A DNA stretch of 8,490 nt from Methylococcaceae bacterium (GTDB lineage Bacteria; Pseudomonadota; Gammaproteobacteria; Methylococcales; Methylomonadaceae): the NCBI GenBank assembly GCA_009925045.1, contig RFQK01000054.1, forward strand, positions 1-8,490. Direction: 5' to 3'. The notes under the pieces are model-generated. The model had not been told where the DNA came from. It saw nothing but the letters and a program-made list of their open reading frames with translations, and did not search any database. The stretch's first letter is position 1; every line of letters begins with the position of its first letter. A program made the position numbers and the translations under genes. Below are positions 1 to 8,064 of the stretch, piece by piece.

Positions 1-1613
<1,613 letters not shown>

Positions 1614-1682
1614 GGTTTTGACCTGCGAAATTCAACAAGCCGCTATAATACACGCTGATTTTGGCAAACTGTCGACAAGGCT
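1614..1682. promoter_or_regulatory. Divergent promoter region between arsC and the heptose/ubiA cluster
   Basis: The 69-base gap separates two divergent starts. On the + strand a perfect TATAAT lies at 1644-1649. The best -35 candidate is TTGACC at 1618-1623, but its spacer is 20 bases, so the -35 assignment is weak. This would put the + transcript start near 1656, with a leader of about 27 bases. On the - strand an overlapping TATTAT (complement of 1645-1650) could serve arsC; I see no clear -35 for it. An AAGG at 1677-1680 is the only ribosome-site-like sequence before the ATG at 1683, and it is unusually close. Confidence 0.5.
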
Positions 1683-2597
1683 ATGCAATTACCTCAATAT
1701 TCCGCCGCTCGGGTTTTAGTGGTTGGTGACCTGATGCTGGATCGCTACTGGCATGGAGCTACCTCGCGTATTTCACCGGAAGCGCCAGTACCTGTTGTTC
1801 ATGTTAAGAACAACGAACAACGTGCCGGCGGAGCAGACAACGTCGCTCTGAATATCGCTGCCCTGGGTGCAAAAGTCTCGCTATTGGGTTTTGTAGGGAA
1901 TGACGAACCCGCTGAGGCTTTAAGCAGCTTATTGAAACAAGCGGGAGTTTTATGCTTGTTTGAAACCATAGCCGATTATCCGACGATTACTAAATTAAGG
2001 GTGATGAGTCGTCATCAGCAATTAATTCGTCTGGATTTTGAAGATGGTTTTCATGCCGTCAGTGCTGATCATCTCCTCCATACTTTCCATGCCGAATTGG
2101 CCCAATCCCAAGTGGTGGTGTTATCTGATTATGGTAAAGGCACACTGAATCAGGTACAGAAATTTATCCAACTGGCTCGGCAGTTGAATAAGCCTGTTCT
2201 CGTCGACCCCAAAGGGCATGATTTTTCTATTTATCGCAACGCCACTCTCATTACGCCAAATCTCAGCGAATTTGAAGCTGTCGTGGGTCGCTGTACAGAC
2301 CAGTCACAGATTGTCGAACGCGGTTTAAATCTGATCACTGAACAACAACTGGAGGCTTTGCTGGTCACCCGAGGTGAGCAAGGCATGACCTTATTGACTA
2401 AAGATCAGCCACCGCTGCACCTCCCGACTCATGCCCGAGAGGTTTTCGACGTTACCGGCGCCGGCGATACCGTCATTTCGCTGTTGGCAGCCAGTCTGGC
2501 GGCGCGACAATCACTGGCAGAAGCCACGCAACTGGCCAATCTGGGCGCCGGAATTGTGGTCGGGTTTGTGAACTCCCACAATTATTGGCTGAAATGA
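1683..2597 (+). CDS. hldE: D-glycero-beta-D-manno-heptose-7-phosphate kinase (kinase half of HldE, separate frame)
   Basis: This PfkB/ribokinase-family enzyme phosphorylates D-glycero-D-manno-heptose 7-phosphate at O1 to give the 1,7-bisphosphate for ADP-heptose and LPS inner-core synthesis. The protein has 304 residues. It begins [13 protein letters not shown] (11-23), then [13 protein letters not shown], the GG-x2-NVALNIA segment (49-59) and [18 protein letters not shown] (103-120). DVTGAGDT (256-263) carries the catalytic Asp262. The kinase domain is complete through GAGIVVG at 288-294. In gammaproteobacterial HldE the chain then continues through a linker into a nucleotidyltransferase domain. 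Here the last 10 residues are unrelated to that linker, and the frame stops at TGA 2595-2597 inside what should be the linker/second-domain boundary. The second domain follows in another frame. A free-standing kinase of this kind is functional in species with separate HldA, so activity is plausible. HldA-like naming would also be reasonable. Confidence 0.9.
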   Translation: MQLPQYSAARVLVVGDLMLDRYWHGATSRISPEAPVPVVHVKNNEQRAGGADNVALNIAALGAKVSLLGFVGNDEPAEALSSLLKQAGVLCLFETIADYPTITKLRVMSRHQQLIRLDFEDGFHAVSADHLLHTFHAELAQSQVVVLSDYGKGTLNQVQKFIQLARQLNKPVLVDPKGHDFSIYRNATLITPNLSEFEAVVGRCTDQSQIVERGLNLITEQQLEALLVTRGEQGMTLLTKDQPPLHLPTHAREVFDVTGAGDTVISLLAASLAARQSLAEATQLANLGAGIVVGFVNSHNYWLK

Positions 2598-3043
2598 AGT
2601 CTGCCCGACTGGCTGGCGAAAAAATTGTCGCCACTAATGGTTGCTTTGATATTCTCCACCCCGGCCATGTTCGCTATTTACAACAAGCGCGTACCCTCGG
2701 TCACCGACTCGTGGTTCTGGTTAACAGTGATGATTCGGTCAAACGCCTGAAAGGCCCGGAACGGCCAGTGAATAATCTGGCACACCGCATGGAAATGCTG
2801 GCCGCTTTGGAGTGTGTGGACTGGGTCGTGCCTTTTGAAGAAGACACCCCTAAAGAAGTCATCGATCAATTACTGCCCGATATTTTAGTCAAAGGGGGTG
2901 ATTACACCGACATTACCAGCATCGCCGGCCACGAGAGTGTATTGGCAAATGGAGGCGAAGTGAAAATTCTGTCTTTCATTGAAGGCCATTCCACCACCTC
3001 AATTATTCAGACCATTAAGGATAAAACGGGAGCCCGTCACTAA
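2594..3043 (+). CDS. hldC: D-glycero-beta-D-manno-heptose 1-phosphate adenylyltransferase (C-terminal half of HldE, separate frame)
   Basis: This nucleotidyltransferase joins heptose 1-phosphate to ATP, giving ADP-D-glycero-D-manno-heptose. Counting from ATG 2594 it has 149 residues. The nucleotide-binding start is [19 protein letters not shown] (11-29), with the HxGH motif at 22-25. [10 protein letters not shown] (51-60), [12 protein letters not shown] (75-86), LVKGGDY (98-104) and the C-terminal STTSII (133-138) follow. All are typical of the HldE second domain. I prefer ATG 2594 because it forms ATGA with the kinase stop, a usual arrangement for translational coupling. A TTG at 2585 would add three residues. 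No good ribosome site precedes either start. Upstream in the same frame the sequence reads [19 protein letters not shown], which resembles the end of the normal HldE linker, so this is a split hldE rather than an independently acquired gene. The stop overlaps the ubiA start by one base (TAATG). Confidence 0.88.
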   Translation: MKSARLAGEKIVATNGCFDILHPGHVRYLQQARTLGHRLVVLVNSDDSVKRLKGPERPVNNLAHRMEMLAALECVDWVVPFEEDTPKEVIDQLLPDILVKGGDYTDITSIAGHESVLANGGEVKILSFIEGHSTTSIIQTIKDKTGARH

Positions 3044-3891
3044 TGGACAAACTCCGTCAGTATTGGCTGCTGGCCCGCTTTGACAAGCCTATTGGTATCT
3101 ATATTTTGCTGTGGCCAACTTTATGGGCTCTCTGGATTGCCGGCCAGGGGCGACCTGACTGGCTGGTGGTCACAGTTTTTACGTGCGGCGTTGTTTTGAT
3201 GCGCGCTGCGGGCTGTGTGATTAACGATTACGCTGATCGCGACTTTGACCCCCATGTTGCTCGTACCCAGTTAAGACCTATCGCTGCAGGCTTAGTCAAC
3301 CCCAAAGAGGCACTGGTTTTATTTGCCGGGCTGTGCCTGAGTGCTTTTGCACTGGTGCTGCTAATGAACCCTTTTACCATTGCGCTGTCGTTTATTGGGG
3401 CTTTTTTAGCCGCCAGCTATCCGTTTATGAAACGCTTCACCCACTGGCCACAAGCCTATCTGGGCGCTGCTTTTGGCTTTGCCGTACCCATGGCGTTTGC
3501 CGCTCAAACCAATACCATTCCTGCAGTAGCCTGGGTTTTATATTTGGCCGTACTCTTGTGGGCACTGGTCTATGACACCATGTATGCCTTGGTCGACATC
3601 GATGACGATCTTAAAATTGGCGTTAAATCGACGGCGATTTTGTTTGGAAAACGCGTGCGCGAAATCATGGCCGGCTTACAGCTACTCATCATTGGCTTAC
3701 TGATAAGTGTCGGCATTCTAGAAAACCTGAGCTGGCCCTATTTTTTAGGGATCGCCGGCGCCAGCGGCTTTTGTATCTATCAGCAATGGCTGATTCACGG
3801 CTTGGACAAACCCAAATGTTTCAAAGCATTTCTGAATAATCACTGGTTTGGTCTGACCGTTTTTGCCGGCCTAGTTGCCGCTTACTGGTAA
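3043..3891 (+). CDS. ubiA: 4-hydroxybenzoate polyprenyltransferase
   Basis: This integral inner-membrane enzyme attaches the polyprenyl chain to 4-hydroxybenzoate in ubiquinone synthesis. It has 282 residues, normal for UbiA, with repeated hydrophobic segments throughout. The first Asp-rich site is NDYADRDFD (61-69), followed by HVARTQLRP. The second is [17 protein letters not shown] (177-193), with aspartates 178, 185 and 189 placed to bind Mg-diphosphate. DKPIG and [10 protein letters not shown] near the N-terminus and KSTAILFGK (195-203) are also characteristic. The start overlaps the preceding stop (TAATG). A GGGAG at 3028-3032 lies about 10 bases upstream and sits inside a short inverted repeat (ACGGG at 3026-3030, CCCGT at 3033-3037) that could partly mask it. 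Coupled translation with the heptose genes is likely. Confidence 0.95.
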   Translation: MDKLRQYWLLARFDKPIGIYILLWPTLWALWIAGQGRPDWLVVTVFTCGVVLMRAAGCVINDYADRDFDPHVARTQLRPIAAGLVNPKEALVLFAGLCLSAFALVLLMNPFTIALSFIGAFLAASYPFMKRFTHWPQAYLGAAFGFAVPMAFAAQTNTIPAVAWVLYLAVLLWALVYDTMYALVDIDDDLKIGVKSTAILFGKRVREIMAGLQLLIIGLLISVGILENLSWPYFLGIAGASGFCIYQQWLIHGLDKPKCFKAFLNNHWFGLTVFAGLVAAYW

Positions 3892-3901
3892 CACTCAGAC
3901 A

Positions 3902-4069
3902 ATGGCCGACATTGTCCTGAGTACTCTCAACGCCCGCTATATCCATAGCGCCTTCGGTTTGCGCTATCTGATCGCCAATATGGGCGATTTACAGGCACAG
4001 ACCGAAATCCTTGAATTCACCATCAACCAGCGTCCGACCGAAATCGTCGAACAAATTCTGGCCAGGTGA
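3902..4069 (+). pseudogene. N-terminal fragment of a B12-binding-type radical SAM protein
   Basis: From ATG 3902 the frame gives 55 residues, [19 protein letters not shown] to IVEQILAR, then TGA at 4067-4069. This is a recognisable start of a family of cobalamin-binding-domain radical SAM proteins (with a C-terminal DUF4080) that begins with a short beta strand and [14 protein letters not shown]. In intact relatives the chain continues through the rest of a Rossmann-like B12-binding domain, roughly 60 more residues as I recall the family. Here that section is absent. Family-like sequence resumes immediately after the junction in a different frame ([13 protein letters not shown], from 4065). 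The fragment starts 10 bases after the ubiA stop with no clear ribosome site. Alone it cannot fold as a full domain. Confidence 0.7.
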
Positions 4070-5225
4070 ACTTCAGTTCAGGGCATTGTGTCAGCAACTA
4101 CTCGATGGCTTAGCGCCCGAGGCGCGCTTAATCAATGGTCAAAATCCTGCGTTGGACACCTTGCAACTACCTTATGATTTTTACAGCGACACCGATATCC
4201 GCCAGCGGATTGTCTATGTGGAAGCTTCAAGAGGCTGCCCGTTTAAATGCGAGTTCTGCTTATCTTCATTAGATCAGACTGCCAAAGCATTTCCCTTGCC
4301 TGCCTTTTTGCAAGCCATGGACCGTTTGTTTCAAGCCGGCACCCGCCATTTCAAGTTTATTGACCGCACCTTTAATCTAAAAGTCGATACCAGCGTTGCC
4401 ATCATGGAGTTTTTTCTGCAACGCTTAACACCCGACTTATATCTGCATTTTGAAGTGATTCCCGATCATTTACCCGAACGTTTGCAACAAGCGATTGCGA
4501 AGTTCCCAGCCGGGACACTGCAATTTGAAATTGGCATTCAGAGTTTTGATCCGGAAGTACAACAACGGATTAGCCGTAAACAGGATAACCATAAAAGCGC
4601 CGAAAATCTGCGTTGGTTGCGCCAACACAGTCAGGCTCACATTCATGCCGATCTCATCGTAGGCCTACCTGGCGATACCCTGGAAGGCTTCGGCAGAAGT
4701 TTTGATCATCTCTACTCTTTAGGCCCACAGGAAATTCAGGTTGGGATACTCAAGCGATTACGCGGAGCCCCTATTAATCGTCATAATGAAGCGTATCAGC
4801 TGCGCTACGATCCAAATCCACCCTACACGGTATTGGCCACCCGAGACATGGATTTTGCCACCCTGCAGCGTTTGAACCGCTTTGCGCGTTTCTGGGATTT
4901 AATCGGTAATTCAGGACGGTTTCCTAACAGTCTGCCTTTGATGTTAGCCGATCAGCCTTTTGCACGTTTCCTGCAAATCAGTGATGCCATTTATGCTTTA
5001 ACCGACAGTACCTGGCAAATTGCCCTGAAACGTTTGTTTGAGCTATTGCTGGTAGTGATGACTGAAACGCTACTAATCCCACGTTCGACAGCTATTGCGA
5101 CACTGGAGTCCGATTTCAGCAGAAGCCGTGAAAAATCCAAACCGGCATTTCTACTGGATACTGCTAACAATCAGAAAACAACCGGACTAGCCAATAAACG
5201 GCAACGACAAATTCTGGCAACTTAA
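4011..5225 (+). CDS. Radical SAM protein (DUF4080 type), N-terminally disrupted; probable pseudogene
   Basis: The family-like part runs from GELQFRALC at about 4065 to the TAA at 5223-5225, about 386 residues. The radical SAM cluster motif is [13 protein letters not shown], a CxxxCxxC at cysteines 76, 80 and 83 counted from the TTG at 4011. It is followed by [45 protein letters not shown] and [12 protein letters not shown], which form the radical SAM barrel. A helical C-terminal region matches DUF4080. The first 18 residues from TTG 4011 are an out-of-frame reading of the upstream fragment, not real protein. The first in-frame ATG lies after the cysteine motif, so no sensible start exists and activity is doubtful unless the true sequence is unbroken. 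The substrate of this family is unknown to me. Confidence 0.7.
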   Translation: MNSPSTSVRPKSSNKFWPGELQFRALCQQLLDGLAPEARLINGQNPALDTLQLPYDFYSDTDIRQRIVYVEASRGCPFKCEFCLSSLDQTAKAFPLPAFLQAMDRLFQAGTRHFKFIDRTFNLKVDTSVAIMEFFLQRLTPDLYLHFEVIPDHLPERLQQAIAKFPAGTLQFEIGIQSFDPEVQQRISRKQDNHKSAENLRWLRQHSQAHIHADLIVGLPGDTLEGFGRSFDHLYSLGPQEIQVGILKRLRGAPINRHNEAYQLRYDPNPPYTVLATRDMDFATLQRLNRFARFWDLIGNSGRFPNSLPLMLADQPFARFLQISDAIYALTDSTWQIALKRLFELLLVVMTETLLIPRSTAIATLESDFSRSREKSKPAFLLDTANNQKTTGLANKRQRQILAT

Positions 5226-5262
5226 GTCAGACGTTGGTCATCCAGATTACCCACGCCTGACT
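5225..5262. repeat. Imperfect hairpin directly after the radical SAM stop codon
   Basis: The arms 5225-5238 and 5249-5262 pair as AGTCAG/CTGACT, CGT/ACG and GGT/ACC, separated by two single-base mismatches (A5231 with C5256, T5235 with C5252). That gives 12 pairs around a 10-base loop. The left arm begins at the last base of the stop codon. No T-run follows on either strand, so it is not a classical intrinsic terminator; it could stabilise the 3' end of the cluster transcript or the speE transcript. Confidence 0.45.
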
Positions 5263-5304
5263 GAATTCAGAAGGAATTAACGGTCAATCGTCATACCCTT
5301 AACG

Positions 5305-5330
5305 AGGCCTTATTTGGCAAAGGCCTTTTT
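5305..5330 (+). terminator. Weak terminator-like hairpin for the + strand cluster
   Basis: AGGCCT at 5305-5310 and again at 5321-5326 is self-complementary and can form a 6-bp stem with a 10-base loop, ending in a short T-run (5326-5330) on the + strand. It overlaps the last codons of speE, so coding constraint could produce it by chance. The stem is short and the T-run is only five bases. Confidence 0.35.
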
Positions 5331-6158
5331 AAAGAACTCTGGCATCGCCAAACTGGCTTTGTGAATGTCGCTGTTGTAATAAACCGTATCAAAAGTCTTA
5401 CTGGCAGCATCTTGCTCACGGAAGGCAGCAAACGGGTTTTTGCTGGCCATAGTGGCACTCCACCAGCCAGATGGATAAATGCATTGCGGGAAGAATACCG
5501 TTTGATGATGGTCAAAACCGGCTGCCTGCATTTCGCCGCGCATTTCGCTCAAAATTTTCATGTGCAATAACGGCGATTCACTTTGTTGGACTACGATGCC
5601 GTTTTCGGTCAACGCCTTGAAGCAATCACGATAGAAATCGGCGCAGAACAGACCTTCAGCAGGACCAACCGGATCCGTGCTATCAATGATAATGATATCG
5701 ATGCTATTAGGAGCCGCATCTTTGACCCATTTGATACCGTCAATAAACTTGAGATCAGCGCGCGGATCGTTATTAGATTCGCATAATTCAGGGAAATAAA
5801 TTTCCGCCAGACGCGTCACGCGTTCATCGATATCGATCTGCACCGCGCGCTCGACACCGGGGTGTTTGAGAACTTCGCGTAGCGTGCCACAGTCGCCCCC
5901 ACCAATGATCAAGACATTTTTGGGATTAGGATGGGTAAATAAAACGGTGTGACTCATCATCTCGTGATACAGGAAATTATCACGCGTTGAAACCATCGTG
6001 CAGCCATCAATGACCATGAGATTGCCGAAATGTTCGGTTTCATAAATTTCCAGAAACTGAAACTCGGATTGCTCCTCGTGCAACTTGCGTTTAATTTTCA
6101 GCGAAAAGGCCGAACCATCTGAAGCGAGCGCTTCGCTGAACCATTGATCGTCAAGCAT
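5310..6158 (-). CDS. speE: Spermidine synthase (polyamine aminopropyltransferase)
   Basis: SpeE transfers an aminopropyl group from decarboxylated S-adenosylmethionine to putrescine, making spermidine in the cytoplasm. The 282 residues are a normal length. The N-terminal beta domain includes EFQFLEIYETEHFGNLMVIDG (32-52) and the substrate segment FLYHEMMSH (62-70). The Rossmann motif is VLIIGGGDCGTLREVLKHP (82-100), in which a cysteine replaces the more usual glycine after GGGD. VQIDID (106-111) binds the nucleoside. IIIDSTDPVGPAEGLF (156-171) carries the expected catalytic Asp159. SESPLLH and PSGWWSATMASK follow. GAGGA lies 6 bases before the ATG, a good ribosome site. The gene is divergent from speA, which acts earlier in polyamine synthesis. 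No S-adenosylmethionine decarboxylase or agmatinase gene is visible here, so they must be elsewhere. Confidence 0.96.
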   Translation of the reverse strand: MLDDQWFSEALASDGSAFSLKIKRKLHEEQSEFQFLEIYETEHFGNLMVIDGCTMVSTRDNFLYHEMMSHTVLFTHPNPKNVLIIGGGDCGTLREVLKHPGVERAVQIDIDERVTRLAEIYFPELCESNNDPRADLKFIDGIKWVKDAAPNSIDIIIIDSTDPVGPAEGLFCADFYRDCFKALTENGIVVQQSESPLLHMKILSEMRGEMQAAGFDHHQTVFFPQCIYPSGWWSATMASKNPFAAFREQDAASKTFDTVYYNSDIHKASLAMPEFFKKAFAK

Positions 6159-6239
6159 GAATATTCCTCAAAAAGTCATATAAGTTTAAACATTATACTT
6201 TAGAATTTACGCCACTTTATGACAGTACGAGGACCTTCC
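6159..6239. promoter_or_regulatory. Shared divergent promoter region of speE and speA
   Basis: Two -10-like elements overlap on opposite strands: TATACT at 6194-6199 reading toward speA, and TATAAT (complement of 6192-6197) reading toward speE. No convincing -35 is visible for either. The 8-base perfect palindrome GTTTAAAC lies at 6184-6191, between TATAA (6179-6183) and TTATA (6193-6197), which themselves form an inverted repeat. The overlap means RNA polymerase probably cannot occupy both promoters at once, and a regulator bound at the palindrome could affect both. This is inferred from sequence layout only. Confidence 0.5.
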
Positions 6240-6242
6240 GTG
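6229..6242 (+). promoter_or_regulatory. Ribosome binding site favouring a GTG start for speA
   Basis: GAGGA at 6229-6233 stands 6 bases before an in-frame GTG at 6240-6242. The upstream ATG at 6219 has no purine-rich site before it. The GTG start removes seven residues (MTVRGPS) and begins the protein at PISQWSTDQSKQLY, which fits short SpeA N-termini better. Confidence 0.65.
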
Positions 6243-8063
6243 CCAATTTCGCAATGGTCGACAGATCAATCCAAGCAGCTCTATGCTATTCAGCAATGGG
6301 GTAACGGCTATTTTTCGATTAACGAACAAGGCCACGTCAGCGTAAAACCTCAGTTGGCATGTGCAACCGAAATTGATCTTTATCAGGTCGCACAATCTCT
6401 CAAGGAACAAGGCTTAAGTTTCCCGGTTCTGGTTCGTTTTACCGACATACTGCGTGACCGAATTTTGCAGCTCCAACAAGCATTTGACAGCGCACGTCAA
6501 GCCCATCAATACCAAGGTCACTACACCCCTGTCTATCCGATCAAAGTCAATCAACAAGGCCACGTGGTCGAAAGTATTGTCAGTGCCGAACATATTGGCC
6601 TGGAGGCTGGCAGCAAACCTGAACTTCTCGCCATCTTAGGCCTGGCGAAACGAGGCAGCACCATAGTCTGTAACGGCTATAAAGACCGCATGTATATTCG
6701 TATGGCACTGATGGGCCAGCGCATGGGCCTGTCCGTGTTTATCGTCATCGAAAAACCTTCCGAACTGGAGTTAATCCTTGAGGAAGCAGCAAAATTGGGG
6801 GTTTCCCCTCTAATCGGTCTCAGAGTCAGACTGTCGACAATTAGCGCTGGCAAATGGCAAAACAGTGGCGGAGAAAAATCCAAATTTGGCCTGCACGCCA
6901 GTGAAGTCCTGCAGTTGATCGCACGTCTTAAACAGGCTGGCATGCTGGATTGCTTGCAACTCATGCATTTCCACATGGGCTCGCAAATTGCCAATATTCA
7001 TGACATCAAATTGGCCTTAAAAGAAGCCAACCAGTTTTACCGTGAATTGCGCGAACTCGGCGCCAACATTACTACAATTGATGCCGGTGGCGGCCTGGGT
7101 GTCGATTATGACGGCAGCGGTTCACGCCGGGAATGTTCTATCAATTACAGCGTTTCGGAATACGCTGAAAACATTGTGCGGAGTTTCGCCGAGTTCTGTC
7201 GTGAACACGATTTGCCACAACCAAATATCATTACCGAATCCGGGCGAGCCATCACGGCTCATCATGCGGTCTTGATCACTAATGTAACTGAAGTAGAACG
7301 TTTGCCTGCTGACCAGAGCAACTCAGTGAGCAACACCAATTTGTCTGAAGCTTTCCACAATGCTCAATTCGCTATCGACGACGCCAGAACGCGTTTTGTA
7401 CAAGGCGAGGTTTCCTTACCCGAATTGGCTGAGGCCGAACAATGTTTCGTGGGGATTTGTTTGCAACTTCAGCAACAACTCAATTCAGACAATCACCAAG
7501 AACGTGAGATTCTGCATGAACTGGATGAAAAACTCGCGGATAAGGTGTTCTGCAATTTTTCATTATTTCAGTCAGTCCCGGATATCTGGGGTATTGATCA
7601 GATTTTCCCGATCATGCCTATCCATCACTTAGATCAACAGCCGAGTCGTCGGGCAGTGTTACAAGATCTGACCTGTGATTCCGATGGCCGTATAGATCAG
7701 TATGTTGATCACCAGAATATCAGTCAGACCCTACCATTACATGGCATCGGTGACAATGAACAGTATCTGATCGGCTTTTTTATGGTCGGCGCTTACCAGG
7801 AAATTCTGGGTGATATGCATAACCTATTTGGTGACACCCATTCCATCAATGTGGAATTGACCGCTGACGGCTATGCCTTCAACGATTTCATGGCTGGCGA
7901 AAATGTCAGTGAGTTACTGGATTATGTTCACATTGATACCGAGCAGCTGAAACAGGCCTATCAGCAAAAACTGGCGGACAGTGATCTAAACCCAGCTCAA
8001 CAAGCCAGTTTTCAGCAGGAATTACTGGCAGGGCTAAACGCTTACACCTATCTGGAAAAATAA
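6240..8063 (+). CDS. speA: Biosynthetic arginine decarboxylase
   Basis: SpeA is a PLP enzyme that decarboxylates arginine to agmatine, the first step of the agmatine route to putrescine. From GTG 6240 it has 607 residues (614 from ATG 6219). WGNGYFSINEQGHVSV is the standard N-terminal segment. PLP binds the lysine of VYPIKVNQQGHVVES (Lys102 from the GTG). GLEAGSKPEL, SGKWQNSGGEKSKFGLH, FHMGSQIANI, DAGGGLGVDYDGS and ITESGRAITAHHAVL follow in order along the barrel. The C-terminal domain has FSLFQSVPDIWGIDQ, TCDSDGRIDQYVD with the second active-site cysteine (Cys479), and GAYQEILGDMHNLFGDT. It ends in the typical YTYLEK. The variable region after VERLPADQSN is shorter than in the relatives I recall. 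The start choice rests on the ribosome site before the GTG. It probably shares a transcript with the dehydrogenase gene that starts one base after its stop. Confidence 0.95.
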   Translation: MPISQWSTDQSKQLYAIQQWGNGYFSINEQGHVSVKPQLACATEIDLYQVAQSLKEQGLSFPVLVRFTDILRDRILQLQQAFDSARQAHQYQGHYTPVYPIKVNQQGHVVESIVSAEHIGLEAGSKPELLAILGLAKRGSTIVCNGYKDRMYIRMALMGQRMGLSVFIVIEKPSELELILEEAAKLGVSPLIGLRVRLSTISAGKWQNSGGEKSKFGLHASEVLQLIARLKQAGMLDCLQLMHFHMGSQIANIHDIKLALKEANQFYRELRELGANITTIDAGGGLGVDYDGSGSRRECSINYSVSEYAENIVRSFAEFCREHDLPQPNIITESGRAITAHHAVLITNVTEVERLPADQSNSVSNTNLSEAFHNAQFAIDDARTRFVQGEVSLPELAEAEQCFVGICLQLQQQLNSDNHQEREILHELDEKLADKVFCNFSLFQSVPDIWGIDQIFPIMPIHHLDQQPSRRAVLQDLTCDSDGRIDQYVDHQNISQTLPLHGIGDNEQYLIGFFMVGAYQEILGDMHNLFGDTHSINVELTADGYAFNDFMAGENVSELLDYVHIDTEQLKQAYQQKLADSDLNPAQQASFQQELLAGLNAYTYLEK

Positions 8064-8064
8064 G

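Noticed and set aside
2562..2597. Programmed -1 frameshift joining the two hldE frames
   Set aside because: GGGTTTG at 2562-2568 looks like a slippery heptamer, but it is out of register with the kinase codons (its first base is a first codon position), and the normal linker is missing rather than shifted.
2678..2869. Minus-strand frame inside hldC
   Set aside because: It is the shadow of a well-supported gene, with no recognisable motif or ribosome site.
3333..3575. Second plus-strand frame inside ubiA
   Set aside because: It is a shifted reading of UbiA membrane segments, not a gene.
3875..3901. Earlier ATG at 3875 for the radical SAM fragment
   Set aside because: It overlaps the ubiA end and adds nine residues not typical of the family; [15 protein letters not shown] at 3902 is the conserved start.
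4011..4064. TTG 4011 as a genuine start of a new shortened radical SAM protein
   Set aside because: There is no ribosome site, and the first 18 residues are an out-of-frame reading of the N-terminal fragment.
5291..5786. Other-frame open stretches within speE
   Set aside because: They overlap the conserved C-terminal and Rossmann coding of SpeE and have no independent support.
6677..7001. Two minus-strand frames inside speA
   Set aside because: Both lie antisense to conserved SpeA barrel motifs and have cysteine- and arginine-rich, unstructured translations.
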